From Methyloterricola oryzae (GTDB lineage Bacteria > Pseudomonadota > Gammaproteobacteria > Methylococcales > Methylococcaceae), in the NCBI RefSeq assembly GCF_000934725.1, contig NZ_JYNS01000001.1, forward strand, positions 310,001 through 374,000: a DNA stretch of 64,000 nt. The letters are read 5' to 3'. The notes below the pieces were generated by a model. It was not told where the DNA came from and made no database searches. It was given only the letters and a program-made list of their open reading frames with translations. The position numbers and the translations under genes are program-made. Below, in pieces: positions 55,247-63,720 of this stretch (within the stretch, counting starts at the first letter, position 1; the number at the start of each line of letters is the position of its first letter).

Positions 55247-56740
55247 ATGAAACCGAGACATCAGAGACCAAACCACGCGTTTCCGGAACTACACGGCAAG
55301 GCGCTACCGCTGGCGATTCTGGTCGCCACCGGCAGCGCCTTATCGGGAAGTGCCATGGCTAGCCCGGCCATTTCCGCGGCCACGGGCGTTTCAAATTGCT
55401 TCGCCTGCCATGATGCCGGTGCCACCGTTGATAAATCGACAGTGAAGGCGGGAGCACTCAGTGCCTTTCAGTCCTGTGGCAACACTGGCGTCAAGAACTT
55501 CGCCAATGGCGTTAGCCCCGCCTGTCCCCCGGCAGCCACTCCGAAACCCACCGCCGCACCAACCGCCAAACCGACGGCAGCGCCAACGGCCAAACCAACC
55601 GCCGCGCCGACCACGGCACCGATCCCGAACCCCACGACGGCACCCGTGCCGACCCCCCAGGGAACCGCAATTCCGAAGCCGACGCCTAACGGTTCCGCCG
55701 TGCCGACTCCGACACCTGCAGCAACCCCCAATCCGAGCGCTACGCCTGGCCCGAGCACCGAGCCCTCACCCGCGGCGCCAAGCGCGCCGCCAGCGGTCAA
55801 CCACATTCCGCGCATCCATGCCACGCCGGGCAGTAGCGCCAGCCTGATCGCAGGTTCTACGGTCACGATCAAGGTGGAAGCCAGCGACACCGACGGCGAC
55901 CCCATCAATTTGTCAGCTTGGCTGGACAACAAGAAGGTCTCCGCAAAGTCGGAGGACGGTTCCGCCTCATTTAGCATCAAGAACGGCGTGGGCACTTTCA
56001 GTTGGACTCCGAGCAAGCGCAGTAGCGGGCTGCATCCCTTGCTGCTGAAAGCCAGCGACGGCAAGACCAGTAGCGAGCACGAGTTGACGCTCAACGTCAA
56101 ACGGGCGGCTTGGCTGAACGAACACCCGGAAATTGCGGCGATTCCTGGCACTTTCGTGGCCCTACCGGGAAGCGAGCTGAAGATCCCCTTGAGCGCGACC
56201 GACGCCGACGGTGACCGGGTCAGCTTCAGCATCGATGAGCTGCCCAGCGGCGCAAAACTGAGCGCCACAGGGTTCGACCCAACCACGCGCCAATGGCAGG
56301 CCGAACTGGTGTATACCCCGGAAGCCCAGGACGCTGGCAAACGCTTCCCGCTGCAAATCAACGCGTCGGATGACTTCGACGCCAACAATAAGCAGATCTC
56401 AAAGCAGACGGAAATCGTGGTCATGGATAACAATGGCGCGCCGGTGGACGCCAAGATCGGTGCAATCGCCATCATCAAGGCTTTCGCACGCAACCACGAT
56501 CACACCACGCTGATCTCCGGAAAAGTCAGCTTGGCCGACAGCAGCGGCAGCTATGCCGGTTATTCGGTCAACCTGACTGATGCAGTAAGCCAGGCCAAAC
56601 TAGGCAGCGCTACCCTCAACAGCAAGGGTGAATGGCGCCTGTTCGCCACTGGCGATACGTTCTGTGTTGTCCGCGCCGAGGTTGGTGGCCACGTGGATGA
56701 AAGAACCGTTAAGAATGCGCCAGCAAGCTGCAAAGAGTAA
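55247..56740 (+). CDS. secreted CxxCH protein with long PT linker and two cadherin-like domains (paralogue 4)
   Basis: 497 residues; AAGGAG seven bases before the ATG. Signal peptide (LPLAILVATGSALSGSAMA). Haem motif CFACH (51-55), with further cysteines at 77 and 93, like paralogue 3. The linker (95-183) includes a tandem KPTAAPTA repeat. Two cadherin-like/Ig repeats follow with calcium-type DTDGDPINL and DADGDRVSF motifs (about 210-285 and 300-420), then the shared C-terminal domain (TTLISGKVSLADSSG, VNLTDAVSQAKLGSATL, GEWRLF, VVRAEVGG, VKNAPASC). It is separated from the others by a terminator and has its own sigma-54-type promoter. Confidence 0.84.
   Translation: MKPRHQRPNHAFPELHGKALPLAILVATGSALSGSAMASPAISAATGVSNCFACHDAGATVDKSTVKAGALSAFQSCGNTGVKNFANGVSPACPPAATPKPTAAPTAKPTAAPTAKPTAAPTTAPIPNPTTAPVPTPQGTAIPKPTPNGSAVPTPTPAATPNPSATPGPSTEPSPAAPSAPPAVNHIPRIHATPGSSASLIAGSTVTIKVEASDTDGDPINLSAWLDNKKVSAKSEDGSASFSIKNGVGTFSWTPSKRSSGLHPLLLKASDGKTSSEHELTLNVKRAAWLNEHPEIAAIPGTFVALPGSELKIPLSATDADGDRVSFSIDELPSGAKLSATGFDPTTRQWQAELVYTPEAQDAGKRFPLQINASDDFDANNKQISKQTEIVVMDNNGAPVDAKIGAIAIIKAFARNHDHTTLISGKVSLADSSGSYAGYSVNLTDAVSQAKLGSATLNSKGEWRLFATGDTFCVVRAEVGGHVDERTVKNAPASCKE
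55544..55615 (+). repeat. tandem 24-base coding repeats in the paralogue 4 linker
   Basis: Three consecutive copies of about 24 bases encoding KPTAAPTA/KPTAAPTA/KPTAAPTT. Codons differ between copies at third positions, so the peptide pattern is being conserved or has aged since duplication. Confidence 0.75.
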
Positions 56741-56998
56741 TTCCATCGTTCCCCGTTAAAGCTTGGGCGCCTCTACGCCTGAGTGACTCACTCTGCAAGT
56801 CCCGCCCTGAACCCTCTTCCGGTTTCGCTGGAAGGGGGTGCCTTTTCATCACCCAGCGGCTTAGGCAGGGGCTGCGCTCTCCGATCAATTGCCGTTGAAA
56901 AAGCCAAAGTGGCACGGCCGCCGGGGGCAGTTAAACTATGCGCTTTGTGGAAGAGCACTTCCCCGCGGACATTGGGCCTGGACAAAAAACGACGACCC

Positions 56999-57475
56999 AT
57001 GAAGGTCATACTGCGCAAATTCATATTGTTCGTGGCCGTGGGCGGCACCGCCACGGCCATCCAGTACCTCATCCTGATCCTGCTGGTCCAATTCCGGCAC
57101 TGGCACCCGACCTGGGCATCGACCCTGGGTTTCATCGTCAGCTCGCTATTCAACTATGCGCTGAACTACGCCATTACCTTCAAATCCACGCGGGGCCACC
57201 TGTCCGCACTGCCTCGTTTCGTGTTCATGGCAGGAACGGGACTTGGATTGAACGGCCTGATTCTCGAAGCAGGCCTGCGGTACAGCGCATGGCCCTACAT
57301 CGGGATCCAATTGGCGGCCACCGTCGTGGTGCTATTCTGGAACTTTGTGGCCAGCCTGACCTGGACATTCGCCGCGCCGAAGCCCAAGCCGGCTCCGCCC
57401 TCACGGCGCGGAAAGAGAAGCCAGCCGGCGAAGCGCAAACCGCAGCCATCAAAACGCAAGGACAGACGAAAATGA
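56999..57475 (+). CDS. GtrA-family membrane protein (putative polyprenyl-phosphate-sugar flippase)
   Basis: 158 residues with four membrane segments: FILFVAVGGTATAIQYLILI, WASTLGFIVSSLFNYALNY, FVFMAGTGLGLNGLILEAG and IGIQLAATVVVLFWNFVAS. The C-terminal 35 residues are a very basic Lys/Arg/Pro tail. GtrA proteins are thought to move undecaprenyl-phosphate-sugar across the inner membrane. The start at 56999 matches the family N-terminus. The stop overlaps the next start (ATGA), so the flippase and synthase are coupled. Confidence 0.9.
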   Translation: MKVILRKFILFVAVGGTATAIQYLILILLVQFRHWHPTWASTLGFIVSSLFNYALNYAITFKSTRGHLSALPRFVFMAGTGLGLNGLILEAGLRYSAWPYIGIQLAATVVVLFWNFVASLTWTFAAPKPKPAPPSRRGKRSQPAKRKPQPSKRKDRRK

Positions 57476-58431
57476 CTACCCTCGCAATGGTCATCCCCTG
57501 CTACAACGAAGAAGAGGTCCTGCCGGAAACCACATCGCGCCTGGCCAGCCTTCTAGCGGATCTGCACCAGCGCGGCAAGGTCGCCGACGGCTACCGGGTC
57601 TACTATGTGGACGACGGCAGCAAGGACGCCACCTGGCGCATCATCGGCGAACAGGCCAGGACCCATGACTTCGTTTGTGGCATAAAGTTGTCGCGCAACC
57701 GTGGCCACCAGAATGCGCTGCTGGCTGGCCTGATGACCGCCCAGGCCGATGTGGTGATCAGCGTGGATGCCGACCTTCAGGACGACCTCGCGGCCATTGA
57801 GCAAATGCTGGACGCCTACCAGGGAGGCTGCGACATCGTCTTCGGCGTGCGCAAGGCGCGCAAGACCGACTCCGTGTTCAAACGCTTCACCGCGGAAGCC
57901 TACTACCGCCTGCTGGCCCTGATGGGCGTGGAGATCGTGTTCAACCATGCCGATTACCGTCTCATGAGCCGACGGGCCATCGAGGCGTTGCGCCAGTACG
58001 GGGAGGCCAATTTGTTCCTGCGCGGCATCATCCCACAGCTTGGATTCACGACCGGCACGGTCTACTACGACCGCGCCGAGCGCTTCGCCGGAGAATCGAA
58101 GTATCCTCTGAGCAAGATGCTGGCCTTGGCCCTGCAGGGGATCACGTCGTTTTCCGTGGTGCCCCTGCGAATCATCACCACCATGGGTCTTCTGATCTCC
58201 GCGATCAGCTTCGGCATCGGACTATGGGCCGTGTGGGTCCGCATTTACACCGATGAGGCCATTCCAGGCTGGGCATCCACGGTGCTTCCCATGTATTTCC
58301 TGGGCGGCATCCAGCTTCTTAGCCTCGGCGTGATTGGCGAGTACCTGGGCAAGATCTACATGGAGGCCAAGGCGCGGCCTCGTTACTTCATCGCCGAAGT
58401 CTTCGATCGCTCAGGCAAACCAAAGGACTGA
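57472..58431 (+). CDS. polyprenyl-phosphate glycosyltransferase, GT2 (GtrB/DPM1-like)
   Basis: 319 residues. N-terminal GT-A domain with VIPCYNEEEVLPETT, YYVDDGSKDAT, LSRNRGHQNALLAG and VDADLQDD, the signature of dolichyl/undecaprenyl-phosphate hexose synthases, and two C-terminal membrane helices (IITTMGLLISAISFGIGLW, VLPMYFLGGIQLLSLGVIGE). It should load mannose, glucose or a modified sugar onto the polyprenyl carrier on the cytoplasmic face. The transferred sugar is not readable from sequence. Adjacent PMT and GT-C proteins would use its product. Confidence 0.92.
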   Translation: MTTLAMVIPCYNEEEVLPETTSRLASLLADLHQRGKVADGYRVYYVDDGSKDATWRIIGEQARTHDFVCGIKLSRNRGHQNALLAGLMTAQADVVISVDADLQDDLAAIEQMLDAYQGGCDIVFGVRKARKTDSVFKRFTAEAYYRLLALMGVEIVFNHADYRLMSRRAIEALRQYGEANLFLRGIIPQLGFTTGTVYYDRAERFAGESKYPLSKMLALALQGITSFSVVPLRIITTMGLLISAISFGIGLWAVWVRIYTDEAIPGWASTVLPMYFLGGIQLLSLGVIGEYLGKIYMEAKARPRYFIAEVFDRSGKPKD

Positions 58432-58439
58432 AAATCACC

Positions 58440-60221
58440 ATGCAAGACTCCACGGCGGCAGGCGGGCGGTGGCGCATCGGCCTGTGGCTGAGCGCCGCCG
58501 CCATGCTCATCGCATTGTACTGGACCAGCATGGACCAGGACATCGAGTTCTGGAAGTCCTGGATCTGGCAGTTGCAGGTAGGGGGCTATCCCGCTCTGGC
58601 CACCATGTGGCCGCCCGCCAACTACCCGCCCCTGATCCAGCACTGGTTCCGGGTACTCGTCTGGTTGCTGGACGCTGTCGGCGCGACACCCGACAGCGAT
58701 ATGCTGGTGAAGACCTGGACCCTGCTTCCGGTGCTGCTGTGCCAGCTCTTGCTGATCGAACTGGTCGCCCGTACCCTGATCGAGCGCGGGTCGGACCCCA
58801 TGGAGTCGGCGACTTTCTGGCTTACGGTGTTCAACCCGGCGATATTCCTGACCGGACCGCTATGGGGACAGGTCGACCTTCTGCCGTTCCTTCCGCTCTA
58901 TGCCGCGATGCTGGCGGCCATGGACCGGCGCCGCGCCATCTGGACCTTGCCGCTGCTGGCCCTGGCCCTGCTGATCAAATTCCAGTCGATCGTGTTCGTG
59001 CCGGTGATTGCCGGTCTCGCGATGAATACGTGGAGGCGCCAGCTACCGGGCGCCATCATAGCCGCCCTTCTGGTCCTGCTCTGCTTTGCGCCCTTCATAC
59101 CCGCCGGCGGCATCTATGCCGCCATGGAACGCGCTTATTGGGGCAATGTGGGCGCCTTCCCCTATTTCAGCTTGAACGCGGCCAACTTCTGGTATTTATA
59201 CGCGGGAGGCAGTCATAGGCTGACGCCGCCGACCCTCCTCACCGGCGAATGGGCAGCCGCCCCCTGGGCGGCCTGGGTCAGCCCCTCGCGCATCGGCATG
59301 CTGGTGTTCGCCGCCCTCTCCGGCTTCGCCTTCCTGAGGTGCTGGCGCCGGCCTCGGCTGGATTCGGCTCTCGGCCTGGCGGTACTGACCTCCCTCGGTT
59401 TCTTTGCCTTCTCCAGCGCCATGCATGAACGCTACCTGTTCCTGGCGCTGCCCTTCTGCGCCCTGTGGGTCAGCCACCAACCCCGGTATCGCCTCTGGTA
59501 CCCGTTACTCACCACCATCGTCTACCTCAACACCAATTTCGTACTCAACCTGGCCAGCCCCCCGGGTTGGAAAATCCTTTCGGTGACGGTAATCCTGGCA
59601 TTCTTCGGACTCGCCTTGCATGTCACCAGCCGACGTTTCGAGGTGGCGGCCCATGCCCTGATCAACTACTTGAGCAGCGCACCCGGCTTGCCCTACGCGG
59701 CGTTGATCGTGGCCTGGACGGGACTGTTCGGGATGGAGCTGGCCGATGCCATTCCACGGCCAGCCCAAGCGATGCTTAACGGAGAACAGGCATTGTTTCT
59801 GAACCAGTTGGCACCGGAAAACCAGTACCAGGAATGGGGGGAACTGCAGACGGACCGCAACCTGCAGGGCCAGCCGCTATGTATCGCCGCGGACTGCTAT
59901 GCCACGGGCCTTGCAACCCACGCACGCTCGTCCATAGCTTACCGTATCCCGGAGGATGCCTGCCGCTTCAAGGCCACGGCCGGACTGGATCGGAGCAGCA
60001 GCGGCGGCCGCGTCATGTTTTCCGTCGAATTGGACCAGGTTAGGATCTGGAATAGTCCGGAACTGACCTCGGGCAGCGCGGCCATGCCCGTCGACGTCAG
60101 CATAAAGGGCGGACGCCGCCTGTTACTCTCGGTGGACTCCCTCGGCGATAACAACAACGATCATGCCGACTGGGCCGAGGCCCGCTTCGAGGCTTGCCAA
60201 GAAACTGGCGAAAGGAATTGA
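58440..60221 (+). CDS. GT-C-like multispanning membrane protein with C-terminal NPCBM-like domain
   Basis: 593 residues, about ten to eleven membrane helices in residues 10-440 with loop motif FLTGPLWGQVDLLPFLPL, resembling ALG6/ALG8-type or bacterial mannosyltransferases that use lipid-phosphate sugars. Residues about 475-590 are a soluble periplasmic domain (NRNLQGQPLCIAA-like start, GLATHARSSIAYRIPEDACR, FKATAGLDRSSSGGRVMFSV, LLLSVDSLGDNNNDHADWAEA). This matches the NPCBM carbohydrate-binding module pattern (GxGxHaxS...Y, aGiD, L.v...G....DHadWa.a). A membrane transferase fused to a glycan-binding module is unusual. Eight bases after the GT2 stop. Confidence 0.82.
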   Translation: MQDSTAAGGRWRIGLWLSAAAMLIALYWTSMDQDIEFWKSWIWQLQVGGYPALATMWPPANYPPLIQHWFRVLVWLLDAVGATPDSDMLVKTWTLLPVLLCQLLLIELVARTLIERGSDPMESATFWLTVFNPAIFLTGPLWGQVDLLPFLPLYAAMLAAMDRRRAIWTLPLLALALLIKFQSIVFVPVIAGLAMNTWRRQLPGAIIAALLVLLCFAPFIPAGGIYAAMERAYWGNVGAFPYFSLNAANFWYLYAGGSHRLTPPTLLTGEWAAAPWAAWVSPSRIGMLVFAALSGFAFLRCWRRPRLDSALGLAVLTSLGFFAFSSAMHERYLFLALPFCALWVSHQPRYRLWYPLLTTIVYLNTNFVLNLASPPGWKILSVTVILAFFGLALHVTSRRFEVAAHALINYLSSAPGLPYAALIVAWTGLFGMELADAIPRPAQAMLNGEQALFLNQLAPENQYQEWGELQTDRNLQGQPLCIAADCYATGLATHARSSIAYRIPEDACRFKATAGLDRSSSGGRVMFSVELDQVRIWNSPELTSGSAAMPVDVSIKGGRRLLLSVDSLGDNNNDHADWAEARFEACQETGERN

Positions 60222-60245
60222 ATTAAAAAACTCGGATCGGTAAAC

Positions 60246-62159
60246 GTGGGCGTCCTCTACTTGCTGGTGTTCCTGGCCCTGGGCGTACTCACTGCCTGGC
60301 GTGTCTTCCGCGATCAGCCGGAGTGGTTCCGCATCTGGTCCGGCAGCCTGCTGGGACTGGCGGGCATGATGTGGCTGGTGGCCTTGTTCTCGTTCCCGTT
60401 CGGCTTCGGCACGCTAAGCCACGGCCTGGCGCTGGGCGCCATGGCTGTGATACCTCTGCTGAGCTGGCGATTCGCCTCGCCCGCGCCATCTCCGCCAGTG
60501 GAATCCAAGAGCATCTTCGCGCCGGCACTTACCTTCACCCTGCCCTTCCTTCTACTTTACGCCTACCTGTTGCACACCCACGTGCTGTTGCCAGGCGAGG
60601 ACGGCGGTCTCTACGTGGGTCAGTCCACCTTCGGCGACCTCAGCCTGCACCTGGGCATCGTATCCAGCATTGCCGTTCAGGGGCATTTTCCGCCCGAATA
60701 CTCCATCTTTCCGGGCCACCGGCTCAGCTACCCCTTCCTGGTCGATTCCCTCTCTTCGTCCTTCTTCCTGTTGGGCACACCACTGCGCTGGGCTGTCCTA
60801 CTGCCCAGCCTGGTGCTGATGGCCTGCGTGCTTTGGGGTTTTCCCGTCCTGGCTTATGCCGTCACAGGCAGCCGAGCAGCCGCTATCCTCGCCGCCGTCC
60901 TGTTCTTTCTGAACGGAGGCTTTGGCTTCGCCTATTTCCTGGAGAATCTGGCCACGGACCCCGGAAATTTCACCCGTATCTTCTCGGCGTTCTACGAAAC
61001 CCCAACCAATCTGGTGGATAAAAACATACGCTGGGTCAATGTCATCTGCGACATGCTGATTCCCCAGCGCACGACCTTGGCCGGCTGGGCATTTCTGCTT
61101 CTTGCCCTTTGGCTCCTCCAGCATGCCCTGAGCAGCCGGAAGGCGCGCTACTTCCTCGCAACCGGCGTGGTCGCAGGGCTCATGCCGATGATCCACACCC
61201 ATTCCTTCCTGGGCCTGGGACTGGTTTCGCTGGGCTGGCTGCTTGCCCATAGTCCGGACCAGACGCCAGGCGACCGCCGCGCTTATTGGAAACATTGGCT
61301 GCTCTACGCTGCGATCGCCGCCTTGCTTTCCATACCGCAATTGACCTACTGGACCTTCCGCCAGGCCAATGAAGGGGGCTTCGTCAAGCTGCACCTCGAC
61401 TGGGCCAACGATCACGACATCTGGCCCTGGTTCTGGGTCAAGAATGTGGGGCCGGTGTTTCTCCTGGTTTTCCCGTCGCTATGCGCCGCGGACCGGCGCC
61501 GCTGGCAGATCCATTCCGGAGCCTTGCTGATTTTCGTGGTTGCGGAGCTATGGATCTTTCAGCCCAACCCCTATGACAACAACAAGCTGTTTTACATCTG
61601 GTATGTGTTCGCCTGCATCCTGGTGGGCGAATACCTGGTCCGGCTGTGGAATGGGCTGGCTGGAAGGCGTGAGCGCGTGGTGCTGGCTGCCGGCGTGCTT
61701 CTGGTCTGCAGCTTCGCGGCCCTTCTGAGTCTGGGCAGGGAGGCGGTCTCGTCCTACCGCCTGTTCGATGCGGACGAAGTCGCTGCGGCAGAGTTCATCA
61801 AGGCCCAAACCCCCAAGGACAGCCTGTTTCTGACGGCCGACAACCACAACAACGCGGTGGCCGTGCTAACCGGGCGCAATATCGTGCTCGGGTCCCCGTC
61901 CTTCCTGTTTTTCCACGGGATCAACTACGAACGCCAGGCGGCGGACGTGGCCCGCTTGTTCACGCAACCGGAAAGCGCGCGCGAACTGATGGATCGTTAC
62001 CATATCGACTACGTCTATCTCAGCGACTACGAGCGGCGGCGCTTCAAAATCGATGGCCGAGATTACCAGCGGCATTATCCCATCGTGTTCCATAGGGGGG
62101 GCATCGACATAGTCGCGGTATCCGACCGGGCCCGCGCAATCCCGGCAGCAATGCCCTAG
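60246..62159 (+). CDS. large multispanning membrane protein, GT-C-like
   Basis: 637 residues from a GTG start at 60246. About twelve membrane helices. A first large loop contains LPGEDGGLYVGQSTFGDLSL HLG-type sequence (Asp/Glu after the first helices, typical of GT-C enzymes), and the C-terminal 130 residues form a soluble domain (AAEFIKAQTPKDSLFLTADN, YHIDYVYLSDYERRRFKID) as in bacterial membrane glycosyltransferases of unknown specificity. It follows the NPCBM fusion by 24 bases, presumably in the same operon as gtrA. Confidence 0.75.
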   Translation: MGVLYLLVFLALGVLTAWRVFRDQPEWFRIWSGSLLGLAGMMWLVALFSFPFGFGTLSHGLALGAMAVIPLLSWRFASPAPSPPVESKSIFAPALTFTLPFLLLYAYLLHTHVLLPGEDGGLYVGQSTFGDLSLHLGIVSSIAVQGHFPPEYSIFPGHRLSYPFLVDSLSSSFFLLGTPLRWAVLLPSLVLMACVLWGFPVLAYAVTGSRAAAILAAVLFFLNGGFGFAYFLENLATDPGNFTRIFSAFYETPTNLVDKNIRWVNVICDMLIPQRTTLAGWAFLLLALWLLQHALSSRKARYFLATGVVAGLMPMIHTHSFLGLGLVSLGWLLAHSPDQTPGDRRAYWKHWLLYAAIAALLSIPQLTYWTFRQANEGGFVKLHLDWANDHDIWPWFWVKNVGPVFLLVFPSLCAADRRRWQIHSGALLIFVVAELWIFQPNPYDNNKLFYIWYVFACILVGEYLVRLWNGLAGRRERVVLAAGVLLVCSFAALLSLGREAVSSYRLFDADEVAAAEFIKAQTPKDSLFLTADNHNNAVAVLTGRNIVLGSPSFLFFHGINYERQAADVARLFTQPESARELMDRYHIDYVYLSDYERRRFKIDGRDYQRHYPIVFHRGGIDIVAVSDRARAIPAAMP

Positions 62160-62187
62160 ACTAGCTGCCCACAAAATCGGACCGCCA

Positions 62188-63522
62188 TTAGAACTTCCAG
62201 CCCGGCACGGCGAAGTACACCAAGTCGGCGAAAGCCTGCGGCACGGCAATGGCGGTGTTGTCCGGATAAAACACCACGAACCAGACGAAGGCCATGCCGA
62301 GAACCATGGGCGCCAGTACCTGCTCGCCAGCCAGTGGGCTGGTGCGCTTGTCCTCGAGCCAGCGCGCGAGCAGGATGCACAGCAAGGGCACGGCAGGCAG
62401 GTAGTGGTAGAACAGCATCATGCGCGGCGAGAAGGTCCAGGGCAGCCATAGCATGAAATAGGACAGCAGGGCGAACCAGACCGGCCAGGTGGCGAGGCGG
62501 TCGCGCATCTGAACCATGGTCGAGAACACGGCCCAGAGTCCGGTGTACAGGATCACCGAATTGCCCAGGTTATAGATGTTGGCCGCATACCCCTCCTTGG
62601 AGTAGTCCACATACAGCCACACCGGCCTGAGGTTCAAAATCCATTGCCAGGGCACGGACTGGAATGAATGCCCGGCCTTGAGTCCCGTGTGGTACCACCA
62701 CATCTGCTTCTGCAGTTCGACGAAATTCTTCCATTCCCAGCCCATGGCAAAGAAATGGATATAGGAAGCCATGTACAAAGCAACCGGCAGCAGCGCCAGG
62801 GCCAGGGGCAGGTGAAGCAGGACACGGGACTCAGGCAGCCTTCGGGTCCAGATGGCGCGGGCGGCCAGATCCAGGGCCAGAATCACGAACAGATAGAAGG
62901 CGGTCCACTTGGTGGCGACCGCGAGACCCAGGCCCAGGCCACAGAGGTAAAGCGGCGGCACGCGAGACTCATCCTTGCGCCAGCGCACATAGAAGATGAA
63001 GGCCAGCAAAGTGAAACAAATGAAATAGGCGTCATTCATGGCCACCCGCGACTGGGTCAGCACCAAGCCTTCCAGACTCATGAGCGCCATGGCGGTCAAC
63101 GCAACGGTCATGGAGCCGAAAAGTTCGAAGGCCAGCAGTGCCGTCGCCACCGTCGCGGCGGTACCGAAAAGGACCGAGCCGATGCGCCAGCCGAATGAGT
63201 TCTCACCGAACACCACCATCATCCCGGTCATGATCAGCTTGGCCAGGGGCGGATGGGTCCATTCGAAAGCCTTCCCCTGCGGCGGCTTGGCCCAGGGATC
63301 ATAGGCCTGCTTATCGCCGTGGAGATAGACCGTGGCGGTAAAGCCGTGATAGACCTCGTCGAAATAGAAGTCCGTCGGGAAGCCCAGGCGGGCAACCTTG
63401 GTCAGGAAACAGAAAGTCAGGATGCCGGCAAACAGCAGCATGTAGAGGCGTTCACGGCGCAGGTTCTGCCAGAAGGAAACCTGGGCATCCGGAGTCAGCA
63501 TGGAAGAATCGGTGTTGGACAT
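62188..63522 (-). CDS. PMT-family protein O-mannosyltransferase (glycosyltransferase 39)
   Basis: 444 residues, about ten membrane helices. The first periplasmic loop has the catalytic Asp-Glu pair in FPTDFYFDEVYHG (55-56) followed by FEWTHPPLAKLIM; FGWRIGSVLFG and TQSRVAMNDAYFICF are further PMT signatures. The family moves mannose from a polyprenyl-phosphate carrier to Ser/Thr of exported proteins; actinobacterial homologues modify Pro/Thr-rich tracts. It is convergent with the GT-C operon, 28 bases apart. Specificity for mannose is inferred from family. Confidence 0.88.
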   Translation of the reverse strand: MSNTDSSMLTPDAQVSFWQNLRRERLYMLLFAGILTFCFLTKVARLGFPTDFYFDEVYHGFTATVYLHGDKQAYDPWAKPPQGKAFEWTHPPLAKLIMTGMMVVFGENSFGWRIGSVLFGTAATVATALLAFELFGSMTVALTAMALMSLEGLVLTQSRVAMNDAYFICFTLLAFIFYVRWRKDESRVPPLYLCGLGLGLAVATKWTAFYLFVILALDLAARAIWTRRLPESRVLLHLPLALALLPVALYMASYIHFFAMGWEWKNFVELQKQMWWYHTGLKAGHSFQSVPWQWILNLRPVWLYVDYSKEGYAANIYNLGNSVILYTGLWAVFSTMVQMRDRLATWPVWFALLSYFMLWLPWTFSPRMMLFYHYLPAVPLLCILLARWLEDKRTSPLAGEQVLAPMVLGMAFVWFVVFYPDNTAIAVPQAFADLVYFAVPGWKF

Positions 63523-63720
63523 GTCGCGTCATAAAACAACGACCGCTCGCGCGGCCCGGATTTGTATGTGCGGCAGAAGTGCCGCTTCCTTCGGCGGGTG
63601 TCAGGAGCTCCAGTCCTTGCGGACTCGGTGCTTCGCTGGAGAATCGCGACCCGGGCGGCAAACTCTGGAGGGCATGATTGCACTGCCCCTCCCACTGTCA
63701 TCGTCCCAGGGCGGCGCGTC

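Noticed and set aside
56811-56850. Possible terminator after paralogue 4
   Set aside because: The stem is only CTTCC/GGAAG with a distant TTTT; too weak to call.
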